Shown piece by piece: positions 49,401 to 58,100 of a stretch of 64,000 nucleotides of DNA. Every line of letters starts with the position of its first letter. The stretch's first letter is position 1. The stretch lies in assembly GCA_950097015.1 (NCBI GenBank), contig CATNEN010000039.1:3422001-3486000 (forward strand). Reading direction: 5' to 3'. Below the pieces are notes generated by a model that was not told the DNA's origin, made no database searches, and saw only the letters and a program-made list of their open reading frames with translations. The stretch comes from Macrostomum hystrix. Its lineage: Eukaryota > Platyhelminthes > Macrostomidae. The position numbers and the translations under genes are program-made.

Positions 49401-52157
49401 GGCGTTTCGGATCTCGTGAATGAAGTAAAAAATAGAAAGAAGGCGCATTTAAATGCTAGGAGCATCGTCTATTGCGAGCGAGGCCGAGGCAGATTATGGA
49501 GATTACTAGCGGAAGCATCTGGTGGCAAGGCGACAAGTGGATTCGCTTAATTTTGCAAACACAGGCAGGACACGTGGCCTAATAGGTTTCTTTCTACTCT
49601 CTGACAAATGAGGGAGTAGAAAGAAGCGATAAAACAGCTCTCACTGGCCCGGAAGGAAATAAATATTAAGAGCGCACTCGATATATATGCACGGACTCAT
49701 TCGGGCAGGGGGGCTTTCAAACCCTCTGGAATAAAAAAAGCACTAATCAGCTGTCAAGCAGAGGTTCCTCCTATTTGTGTGGGAGATTCAGTGAACTGGA
49801 GTGGGCGTAGAACCACTGGGCGATCCTACTACTCAGCCCGTCTCGCCCTCAACCCCGAGTGCCAATCGTCCTTTGTGAGAAATGCGAAAGGAAATGCAGG
49901 AGCAACTAGAAAAAGAGAGTCAATCAGGCTAGGCAACTTTAAGCTAAGAGTTCACACTGATTGCTGCTTCATAAATTGCAATAATCACAGATACCGTACA
50001 CAGGTACAAACTGCTATCGGTGTGTACATCTGTTCAGACTTTCTCATCGTCAGGTAGTGCACACTCTCACTGTGCCTTGAGGGTTGGACCTCATGGCAGT
50101 GGCGGCGCAGGACCTCCAGCTGGGGGGGGGGCGGTGGTTGGGTGGTCACCCCCCTGAGGTCTCAGGTGACCACCCCCATGCCCCATGGGGTGACCACACT
50201 TTTGAAAAAATATGGTAAAGTACCAATTTTTTTTAAGTGGGTGGTCACCCCCTGAGGGTGGTGAGGGGTGGTCACCCGGGGGCAGCCCGCCCCCCCCCCT
50301 GCGCCGCCACTGCCTCATGGGAGCAAGTTTTCACGAGTCCCCAAGCCTTCTCTCCGCGGCTGCGCTACAAAGTAATGAGGCTTCGCCGCAGATTCAAGCC
50401 CACATTCGTGCGAAATTCATCAGGCCCGTTACTGCTTAGAAACTATCATTCCCTCCAATTTACTCCTAGTCACCCCATTCATTTTAATTCACCCATTCAC
50501 CCTCCTTCACTCCCATTCACTCATTTTACTCTTATTCACCTCATTCACTCCTATTCACCCCAATTCACTCCTATTCACCCCCATTCACTCTTATTCACCC
50601 CATTCACTCTTATTCACCCACATTCACTCTTATTCACCCCAATTCACCCCATTCACTTCTATTCACTCCCATTCACTCCTATTCACCCCCATTCACTCCT
50701 ATTCACCCCCATTCACTCCTATTCACCTCATTCACTCTTATTCACCCCAATTCATTTTAATTCACCCATTCACTCTCATTCACTCCCATAAGTGAGCAGT
50801 GGCAGCAATCGCACCTGGAGCACGCCGTAGGTCTGCAGGCTGAGCTCGCGAGTAGGCGAGATCACAATGCAGCCCGTCCCATTGCGCGGCTTGAACTCCA
50901 ACCGGCGCATGAGTTCAACGGCCGGCACAAGGAAGGCCAGAGTCTTGCCACTGCCAGTCTTGGCTGAGGCCATGAGGTCCCGGCCTTGCAGCAGGTGCGG
51001 AATGGAGCGGGCCTGGATGGGGGTCATGCCGCTCATGCCCATGTCACGGAGACCGGCCAGGGTGGCCTCACTAAGGCCTTCCAGGCTGGCAAAGTCAGCT
51101 GGCGATGTCGACGAATCGGCGACTTCATCTCCGTTGGCGGCTGCGGCGGTGGCGGTTGCTGCAGTTAGCCGGCCGCTGCCAGGCAGTAGGGGCTCGAACT
51201 GCGGACCGTCAGAGCCTTAAATTAGCATTATGAGTTTCATTCTGAGATTTTATGTATCCAATTGTGATAAATACTAAACTGAGACACGGGAGGAGAAGGG
51301 AAAAGTAGATCGACAGAATCAGGGTAGAAGTAGCGTGAATGGTAGGTTCAGAGTGAGAAGTAGATCGAGATACAATGGCGTGTAGAAGTAGCGTGAATGG
51401 TAGTTTGAGAGTGGGAAGTAGATCGAGAGACAATGGCGGAAGAAGTAGTGGGAATGGTAGGTTGAGAGTGGGAAGTAGATCGAGAGACTATGGCGTGTAG
51501 AAGTAGCGTGAATGGTAGGTTGAGAGTGTGAAGTAGATCGAGAGACAATGGCGGAAGAAGTAGTGGGAATGGTAGGTTGAGAGTGGGAAGTAGATCGAGA
51601 GACAATGGCGGAAGAAGTATCGTGAATGGTAGGTTGAGAGTGGGAAGTAGATCGAGAGACTATGGCGTGTAGAAGTAGCGTGAATGGTAGGTTGAGAGTG
51701 TGAAGTAGATCGAGAGACAATGGCGGAAGAAGTAGTGGGAATGGTAGGTTGAGAGTGGGAAGTAGATCGAGAGACAATGGCGGAAGAAGTAGTGGGAATG
51801 GTAGGTTGAGAGTGGGAAGTAGATCGAGAGACAATGGCGGAAGAAGTAGTGTGAATGGTAGGTTGAGAGTGAGAAGTAGATTGAGATACTGGCCCTCACC
51901 ATTGGTTTCCATGGCCTTAGGGGCTGACGCAGACTCTGCGGTGGATTTGCTCAGCTTAGAGACATCGGTCACAGTTGGCTGCTTTGACTTCTTGCCATCG
52001 TTGGCCAGAGCCTGCAGCTTCTCCAGCTGCTGAATGCGGCCAGTCACCTTGCCGATGAGCGCCTGGTCCGGGTGCTTTGCCGCCTGCAGCTTTTGCAGCG
52101 CCTGGCGGAGCCGCTTCATCTTGTTGAAGGACTTCATTTGCAGTGCGATGAGTTGAG
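37402..52157 (-). CDS. DDX18: DEAD-box RNA helicase DDX18/Has1
   Basis: Nucleolar ATP-dependent RNA helicase of 60S ribosome assembly. Exons on the minus strand: 52157-51900, 51215-50815, 44820-44429, 38524-38212, 37869-37402 (TGA at 37404), all phase-consistent. Motifs: Q motif ([17 protein letters not shown]), I AKTGSGKT, Ia [10 protein letters not shown] at VVMGGTNRS, Ib [29 protein letters not shown] as FTATL (TAT for the usual SAT), [34 protein letters not shown]. The Has1-specific tail follows: [32 protein letters not shown], then basic Gly/Lys-rich residues. The N-terminal exon is Lys/Gln-rich. Translation may start at the ATG at 52137, or an upstream exon may exist since 52158-52159 looks like an acceptor. 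Two Ty3 elements sit antisense in introns 2 and 3. Confidence 0.94.
37935..38190. repeat. Minisatellite, 21-bp unit, ~11 copies
   Basis: GCGGATATTAGGTGTGTGGA. Fills the last DDX18 intron. Confidence 0.95.
39527..39711 (+). repeat. 5' LTR of the near-complete Ty3 element
   Basis: 185 bp, TG...CA. It contains an AATATAT stretch about 90 bp from its start that could serve as a TATA box, upstream of a GC-rich CGCGCGCTCAGCG segment. Confidence 0.95.
39745..41118 (+). CDS. Gag-protease reading frame of the Ty3 element
   Basis: 457-codon open frame. The Gag part has a conserved capsid-like helix-rich region ([15 protein letters not shown]), then two nucleocapsid zinc knuckles: an irregular [12 protein letters not shown] and a canonical [14 protein letters not shown] (CX2CX4HX4C), about residues 208-250. 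The aspartic protease follows in the same frame with the active-site [12 protein letters not shown] near residue 300. Meaningful similarity ends near 40820. There the protease C-terminus continues in the next frame ([18 protein letters not shown]), so the last ~100 codons of this frame are spurious. Confidence 0.88.
   Translation: MTEQISLAPPGQFVIDSDCHSTAQRWTAWARRFATYINAAGIHDAKRGQHLLLYAAGEELQTIVEENEIDAGEDYSSLAKNIQEFWDGKNSIVFLRFKFETCRQQQGETIDQWYQRLRKAAEPCEFGAIKDSLIRDKIVAYCDSERLRRDFLQSKDITLTDVLRKARAKEAAEQQASAMENGRPGEPQQQLAAIRRAEQPPGPQVRCNRCGRPGHSTCAAAQGKSCRKCGKPGHFARACRSRQEAPQSNSNAVAMLQGETSYERVDDPDTGIFKVDQEEQSAHTVAEINGTRLSVLIDSGAARNVINRATFESLKQRPRLQAASDRLFAYGSDRPMQLIGKAAMSIRLFGRRAVATFHATGRRQRHHHHRQADGHSNGNPADRTTTDGRSSGAAGRGSGGGCRQPPRQHEIQWNAPRCPWQDTAQVLQRAQRHRLLHRAASQHPPDRQRPTGLSRTV
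40676..43732 (+). CDS. Pol (RT, RNase H, integrase) of the Ty3 element
   Basis: 1018-codon open frame, in the +1 frame relative to Gag-protease. Likely meaningful from about 40820. [26 protein letters not shown], and the catalytic box as IHDDVVVFG (the Tyr of YxDD is Ile, as in many non-Tyr Ty3-clade elements). RNase [32 protein letters not shown]. Integrase: HHCC finger (H..H in [13 protein letters not shown] in CRSC), then [17 protein letters not shown] and [12 protein letters not shown] supplying the DD35E triad. The Arg-rich C-terminus has no recognisable chromodomain. No stop codon interrupts RT through integrase. Confidence 0.93.
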   Translation: MRALNSGRVCKQPLTGCSRTARTGRCNSSARRRCPSAYSADGRSPHFTPLVEGRGITIIGRQTATQMEILRIGPPPTVDHQVLQVAEAEAAVDSLLGNTRSSGMPQDALGRILRKYSSVLSGIGCFTGPPVSIHLTDNARPVCHAPSKVPIHLAEAVDKELQLLEQLGIIEPVDGPVPWVARMVVVPKKEPGEVRITQDLRDVNRYVIRERHQIPTFEEVTGDMAGSTVFSELDIAKAFYQVPVAEECRNLLTFSTPRGLRRLTRLCMGLSTSQEILQSVMCRVLAGLPNVKWIHDDVVVFGRTMAEHNSSLEACLARLAQHGITLNARKCRLARSSIEFMGMRLTAEGVQATESKVAAVQEFKEPETISQLRSFLGLVNYLAVFTPQLAKVAEPLRRLTRKNTDWQWGADQASAFAQLKRSIAEPTTLAFYDKRLRTQLIVDAGPTGLGAILAQVQHDGSSRPVAYASRTLSDVERRYSQTEKEALAVKFGCLKFEYYLYGSPEFTVISDHKPLTAMYAPGSRPPPRVERMALRIQHLVFKVEYQPGASNAADILSRQPLNAEGSRTSEQLREAYINEVAQAAVPKALTLEDIRKSSASDPVIRAAIAAMQGGQWDRSSAEMRSLHALREELSAVDGVLLRNQRIVVPAALRQQMLELAHQGHQCSQKTTARLSSKVWWPRMATQAEEFVSRCRSCAITSHTPAVRATPLQPTPIPKGAWLSIGADFVGPINNNMLLVCVDRYSRFPEVQLMQTTTAEALVPRLREMFARFGIPQELVTDNGPPFSSKEFGRFLESYGIKHRLITPYYPAANGMTERLNRSINKVVRAAIEERRDWRAALDEWLLAYRNTPHTATGRAPAELLMGRRPNDVIPAARPSQRVRINEQRLREMDASAKAAMKQRADARRRPRRHEIQVGDSVLRRRVGASKTQTPFESGAWTVQRVAGNSLMLRRDGAACWRHCTAVKVVTPESDDAGARPQAAAPETPGEAARNPAESPVALRPHPRAARGGVKIYKD
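43952..44136 (+). repeat. 3' LTR of the near-complete Ty3 element
   Basis: 185 bp; no difference from the 5' LTR was found on reading. It is followed directly by the right copy of the 5-bp target duplication. Confidence 0.95.
44137..44412. repeat. Minisatellite, 21-bp unit, Ty3 insertion target
   Basis: AAAGACAGACACTGAGAACA. The same motif occurs at 39495-39526 left of the Ty3 element, showing that the element landed inside the array. Confidence 0.92.
45120..47195 (+). pseudogene. Truncated, frame-broken pol of the second Ty3 element
   Basis: Starts mid-RT ([13 protein letters not shown]), continues through RT thumb and RNase H ([12 protein letters not shown]), then is disrupted near 45609-45650. 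About 31 extra bases there include two copies of a 12-mer (AGCGCTGTAGCA at 45609 and 45637), causing a frame change and a stop. RNase H and integrase resume in another frame from about 45655 ([78 protein letters not shown]) to a stop at 47193-47195. Gag and protease are absent, so it cannot be autonomous. Confidence 0.9.
47376..47566 (+). repeat. 3' LTR of the second Ty3 element
   Basis: 191 bp, TGTAG...CTACA ends. Contains CTATATAAC, a likely TATA box, about 130 bp from its start. Confidence 0.93.
47601..47896. mobile_element. Long-palindrome MITE-like element
   Basis: The left arm (AAAACTCAAATT, AATTAGACAGCCAC, ATTCATTTT) is mirrored at 47845-47896 (AAAATGAATGGTGGCTGTCT, GAGTTTTGGCTG). Inside it a second mirrored pair, TTTGGACACT / AGTGTCCAAA and TTTACCATAGACAGC / GCTGTCTATGGTAAA, extends the palindrome towards the centre. 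No coding is seen and no clear target duplication was found. It starts about 30 bp after the second Ty3 element. Confidence 0.65.
47905..48764. other. DDX18 intron 2, unique sequence
   Basis: Mixed sequence with a CATCAT/CACCAC low-complexity run at about 48540-48660. No supported gene. Confidence 0.5.
48765..49150. repeat. Minisatellite, 56-bp unit, ~7 copies
   Basis: GTGGCAGAGGGTAGGCTGGA and GGGTGTGAATGTACATCTGT. DDX18 intron 2. Confidence 0.93.
49985..50410 (-). mobile_element. SINE family 1 copy split by a hAT MITE
   Basis: The left part ends GGGTTGGACCTCATGG at 50096 and the right part resumes CCTCATGGGAGCAAG at 50313, then TCTCCGCGGCTGCG and GAGGCTTCGCCGC. In DDX18 intron 2. Confidence 0.8.
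50097..50312. mobile_element. hAT-type MITE with 8-bp target duplication
   Basis: 216 bp with terminal inverted repeats CAGTGGCGGCGCAGG and CCTGCGCCGCCACTG, flanked by CCTCATGG at 50089-50096 and 50313-50320. Subterminal runs of G/C and repeated GGTGGTCACC motifs give a strong internal palindrome. CAG-start ends plus 8-bp duplications are hAT hallmarks; no transposase is present. It is inserted into a tRNA-derived SINE. Confidence 0.9.
50455..50790. repeat. Low-complexity CATTCA array
   Basis: 13-bp TTCACTCCTATTC/CCCCA units on the plus strand, immediately 3' of the DDX18 donor at 50814. Confidence 0.9.
51340..51890. repeat. Minisatellite, ~57-bp unit
   Basis: GGTAGGTTGAGAGTGGGAAG and GTAGATCGAGAGACAATGGC, two alternating subtypes. 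Fills DDX18 intron 1. Confidence 0.93.
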
Positions 52158-52732
52158 CTGCAGATGCAAGGGATCGATATGTTAACCCTGGGATAACTGG
52201 AGGGTGCGGCAACCCTGGGATAACTGTAGCCAATATGCCAACTTTAAAATGGAAAATTGTGATTCTAAATATAGTCTGAACTTACATCCGAGAAGCAGTT
52301 GAAACTTTGGGTTCCCAACTGTATTTGATTTCCCTTGAGAATTAAAAACACAAAGCGTCTTCTGATAACTAAATTCTGTTTTGCAAAGAGAAAAAAATTG
52401 CAAGGCGGGCAGTGCTGACACAACAGTAATCACCGAAACGACACGATTAAAGTCTGCTAATTTTATTTGCAGCGTGCAAAAAAACAAGCAATAAAGCAAT
52501 CGTTACAAAGCATCAGTAAAAGACGGAGACAAAATAGTCGTCGAAGTCTGTTTTTTTGAAAGCGGAAAGCAAAAAGAGAAAAAAAGTGGAATACAGCAGA
52601 ACAATTGAGTATTGTGAGATGACATTTAAGACCAGGTGGGACTGTGTACCGATGACAGAAACCATAAAATGAGACACAATAGTGCAATTATATAGTGGGA
52701 CAAATGTGTTTAATGCAGTTGGGCTGATCTTG

Positions 52733-53945
52733 CGATTCTAGATACAACTCCTGCTGCGATTCTAGATACAACTCCTGCTGCGATTCTAGATACAACTCCT
52801 GCTGCGATTCTAGATACAACTCCTGCTGCGATTCTAGATACAACTCCTGCTGCGATTCTAGATACAACTCCTGCTGCGATTCTAGATACAACTCCTGCTG
52901 CGATTCTAGATACAACTCCTGCTACGATTCTAGATACAACTCCTGCTACAATTCTAGATACAACTCCTGCTGCGATTCTAGATACAACTCTTGCTACGAT
53001 TCTAGATACAACTCCTGCTACGATTCTAGATACAACTCTTGCTACGATTCTAGATACAACTCTTGCTGCGATTCTAGATACAATTCCTGCTGCGATTCTG
53101 GATAAAACTCCTGCTACGATTCTGGATAAAACTCCTGCTATGATTCTGGATACAACTCCTGCTACGATTCTAGATACAACTCTTGCTGCGATTCTAGATA
53201 CAACTCTTGCTGCGATTCTAGATACAACTCCTGCTACGATTCTAGATACAACTCTTGCTGCGATTCTAGATACAACTCTTGCTGCGATTCTAGATACAAC
53301 TCCTCCTACGATTCTAGATACAACTCTTGCTGCGATTCTAGATACAACTCTTGCTGCGATTCTAGATACAACTCCTGCTACGATTCTAGATACAACTCTT
53401 GCTGCGATTCTAGATACAACTCTTGCTTCGATTCTAGATACAATTCCTTCTACGATTCTAGATACAACTCTTGCTGCGATTCTAGATACAACTCTTGCTA
53501 CGATTCTAGATACAACTCCTGCTACGATTCTAGATACAACTCTTGCTGCGATTCTAGATACAACTCCTGCTACGATTCTAGATACAACTCTTGCTGCGAT
53601 TCTAGATACAACTCTTGCTTCGATTCTAGATACAATTCCTTCTACGATTCTAGATACAACTCCTGCTACGATTCTAGATACAACTCTTGCTGCGATTCTA
53701 GATACAACTCTTGCTGCGATTCTAGATACAACTCTTGCTTCGATTCTAGATACAATTCCTTCTACGATTCTAGATACAACTCCTGCTACGATTCTAGATA
53801 CAACTCTTGCTGCGATTCTAGATACAACTCCTGCTACGATTCTAGATACAACTCTTGCTGCGATTCTAGATACAACTCTTGCTGCGATTCTAGATACAAC
53901 TCTTGCTACGATTCTAGATACAACTCTTGCTGCGATTCTGGAGAC
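52733..53945. repeat. Minisatellite, 24-bp unit, ~50 copies
   Basis: GATTCTAGATACAACTCCTG core with CTGC/CTAC and CTT variants. Open in long frames on both strands (up to 473 codons on the minus strand). Confidence 0.96.
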
Positions 53946-54699
53946 TGGCCTCCCTTTTATGCCATTTCTGCAAGCCAGCAATGCTGACAAACACTTCTTA
54001 TATAATTTTATTATTCTAAATAGAAAAACGTTCTGTGAAGTTTTAAGAATAAAAAATGAGCCACGTGAATGATTTCTCACTAGAATGTATAAACTTATTG
54101 CCATAAAATAGACATGGAACAGAGTACACAATAGAGCAGTAAACTAAAGGCAGTTATTTAAACTTGATTTCAATTGGCCTCCTATAAAATAATGAGCATA
54201 GAATTAAAAAACCTTACTAAAAAGAGACAGCTAACGCAGCATTCCTCAGCAAATCAGCAATTAATCATAGACTTTACTCACATCCAGTCTTTAACTCCTT
54301 GGATTGAAAACCATGCTCCCTAAAGCAGAATTGCATTGCACACAGGCAGCACGCAGATATACTCAGAATATTGCATCGGAACACGCAGAAATCCAATAGA
54401 AAATGTGATTAAAGCAATAGACACCAAAATGACAACAGATAAAACTTTTATTAAAACAATTTCTTCCCAGCCTATGCCAGTTAAAGTACGACGACAAAGA
54501 ATGGATGAGAAGCTGATGGGAATATAATAAAAAGTAGAATATGACACGAAGCACAGAACAATATCAATAATCATATATGCACAACGGAATGAGACTACGA
54601 CTGGAGTCTAAGACATCCAAGCGACAAAATAAGCATGAACTCCTATGCTCAAGCATTGGAACTGAATTCCAACATTGCTCAGTGATACAACTTCTGACT

Positions 54700-54905
54700 T
54701 TGACAAGCAGGGGTCAAATGACCTCCACACACAGGCCCTCGACTAGTCACTGACGGACAGGGGACAAATGACCTTCTAGGCCTTCAATTAGCCTTGAAAG
54801 GATAGGGGACCTCCTAGGCCTTCAATTAGCCTTGAAAGGACAGGGGACAAACGACCTCCTAGGCCTCCAAATAGCTTTGAAAGGACAGGGGTCAAATGAC
54901 AACTT
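54700..54905. repeat. Short ~45-bp repeat, ~4 copies
   Basis: CCTTCAATTAGCCTTGAAAG and GACAGGGGACAAATGACCTC. Confidence 0.85.
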
Positions 54906-55180
54906 GGCGCTTATCTACCAATCTTTCATGATGCTCGTGGGATAAATGGTTATCCTAACAAAAAAAAGTATTCAACTAGAAGTATAACGTTGGCAAATCT
55001 AAATATAGACTACGACAATCGTGAGAGTCTAAAGGATGTTTATCATGTCTATAAAGCAAAGAGGAAAACTTGTCAACAGAAATAAATCATCCTGGGATTT
55101 GCCACTAAAAGAGATTACTAATCAAAGGAACACAAGCAAGTCTGAAATACACGCCACGCTATCCACGGAAATCGTTGAAT

Positions 55181-58100
55181 TCAAGGCCGCAGAGACGCCG
55201 CAGGCGTTCCCGCAGCGGCCGCCGGAGGCTGCTTAGCGGCAGCGGCAGCAGCAGCAGCAGCAGCAGCAACGCCAGCGGCGGCGTTCGTCAACGAAGTCTC
55301 CGCGTGAGCGCCGCCCTCCTCCACCTCATCGTCATCGTCCAGATCCTCTTCCTCCCCGTCATCCTCGGGCTCCTCGCCAGCTGGCGCGCTGCGCACCTCC
55401 TGGTACCACTTGTCTGTCAGGGAGGTCATCAGCCGCCTGCCCTCGGTGACCTCCTTGCGGGTGAAGGTGCGGGTGAAAAAGGGCATCAGGTAGCGAAGGT
55501 CGAGCCTGATGAAGCCTTGCAGCTGGTGGCCGCCAGGTCCAGCGGGGCCGCCGGGTCCTGCGCCGGCGCCGCCACCGCCCGTGAGCTCAACTTCGGACTC
55601 GGTGAACTCAGAATACTGCTCACTGTCCATGGCGGCGCCCATCTCCTGGGTCTTGCTCAGCGTCACCTCTTGCTTCTCCCGGGCTCGCCTGCGCCTGCGC
55701 CGAGATCTGACAGGGGCGGAATTAGAGGTGGGGAGAGAGAAGCTTAGCTTTAGTGTCATTGGAAACCACTGAGCTGTAGCCTAAAATGGAGAAACCCCTT
55801 TATGGAAATGCAAAAATATTTTATAATTCATGCAGGTGAATGAATTTTGAAAAATCATTTTTAATGACGCACTATAGGATAGAAATATTTTTATGGAATA
55901 GCAATGAGTTCTATGGGATTCTATGAGTTCTAAGGGATTCTATGAGCTCTAAGGGATTCTATGAGCTCTAAGGGATTCTATGAGTTCTAAGGGATTCTAT
56001 GATTTCTAAGGGATTCTATGAGCTCTAAGGGATTCTATGATTTCTATGGGATTCTATGAGATGGCAATGGGGGTCGGTGGCAGAGCGGTTATCGCCTTTG
56101 CCACTCGCACCGAGGTCCCTAAGTTCGATTCCACGGCGAGGCCACATTTATTTGGGGCGCAGCCGCTGAGAGAAGGCGAGGGCTTGTCGTGCAATTTACG
56201 CCCTTGAGGGCCAACCTCCCACGCACAGTGAAGTGTACACTGCCTGACGATGAGAAAGTCAGGGCAGATGTACGCACCTGTGTGAGCGTATGCCTGCGTA
56301 CAGCATCTTTTTGCGTGTGTGCTCAGGAGTCAGCGAAATGGGCAGAATTGCCTCCTCGCTGGCTGTGGGTCACTATATGATGTGTCCCTGCCCGCAGCCC
56401 TCCTGCAATTATTATTATTACTATTCTTATGAGATGGCAATGATTTTTATGGGATTCTATGAGATGGCAACGATTTCTAAGGGATTCTATAAGATTGTAA
56501 TGATATCTATGGGATTCTATGAGATGGCAATGATTTGGGATTCTATGAGATGGCAATGAGTTCTATGGGATTCAATGAGATAGCAACGATTTCTAAGGGA
56601 TTCTATGAGGTGGCAATGAGTTCTATGGGATTCTATGAGATGGCAATGATATCTATGGGATTCTATGAGATGGCAATGAGTTCTATAGGATTCTATGAGA
56701 TGGCAATGATTTGGGATTCTATGAGATGGCAATGAGTTCTATGGGATTCAATGAGATAGCAACGATTTCTAAGGGATTCTATGAGGTGGCAATGAGTTCT
56801 ATGGGATTCTATGAGATGGCAATGATATCTATGGGATTCTATGAGATGGCAATGATTTGTATGGGATTCTATGAGATGGCAATGAGTTCTATGGGATTCA
56901 ATGAGATGGCAATGATTTGTATGGGATTCTATGAGATGGCAATGAGTTCTATGGGATTCTATGAGATGGCAATGATATCTATGGGATTCTATGAGATGGC
57001 AATGAGTTCTATAGGATTCTATGAGATGGCAATGATTTGGGATTCTATGAGATGGCAATGATTTGTATGGGATTCTATGAGATGGCAATGAGTTCTATGG
57101 GATTCAATGAGATGGCAATGATTTGTATGGGATTCTATGAGATGGCAATGAGTTCTATGGGATTCTATGAGATGGCAATGATATCTATGGGATTCTATGA
57201 GATGGCAATGAGTTCTATAGGATTCTATGAGATGGCAATGATTTGGGATTCTATGAGATGGCAATGAGTTCTATGGGATTCTATGAGATGGCAATGAGTT
57301 CTATGGGATTCTATGAGATGGCAATGATTTCTATGGGATTCTATGAGATGGCAATGATTTCTATGGGATTCTATGAGATGGCAATGAGTTCTATGGGATT
57401 CAATGAGATGGCAATGATTTGTATGGGATTCAATGAGATAGCAACGATTTCTAAGGGATTCTATGAGATGGCAATGAGTTCTATGGGATTCTATGAGATG
57501 GCAATGAGTTCTATGGGATTCAATGAGATAGCAACGATTTCTAAGGGATTCTATGAGATGGCAATGAGTTCTAAGGGATTCTATGAGATGGCAATGAGTT
57601 CTATGGCATTCAATGAGATGGCAACGATTTCTAAGGGATTCAATGAGATGGCGACGATTTCTAAGGGATTCTATGAGATGGCAATGAGTTCTATGGGATA
57701 CTATGAGATGGCCATGATATCTATTGGATTATATAAGATGGCAATGAGTTCTATGGGATACTATGAGATGGCCATGATATCTATTGGATTATATAAGATG
57801 GCAATGCATTCTATAATATTTTTGAACATTTTCACGGGATTGTATGAGATAGAAACTGTTCTTCGATACATCAAAAATTTATTTGAAGCGATACAGGGAG
57901 ATAAAAAAATGTTCGCTAGGGGTTAGAAAATAGAACTTTACTCCACTTTGAGGATAAATTAACCAAGCTAAGCTACTAGAAAAAAGTACAAATATTTTAT
58001 AGGCCACCGACGGTAGCAAAGTAATACGCCCAATCGGGCTGTCATTGACGATTATGCCTGCCCTGTAAAAAGCGGCCTGATAGTATTTGCCCGTCTGCTG

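Noticed and set aside
52710..54131. 473-codon minus-strand frame of VSRIAARV repeats, and its 310-codon plus-strand mirror
   Set aside because: 24-bp array without stop codons; frames on both strands are equally long, as expected of a satellite and not a protein.
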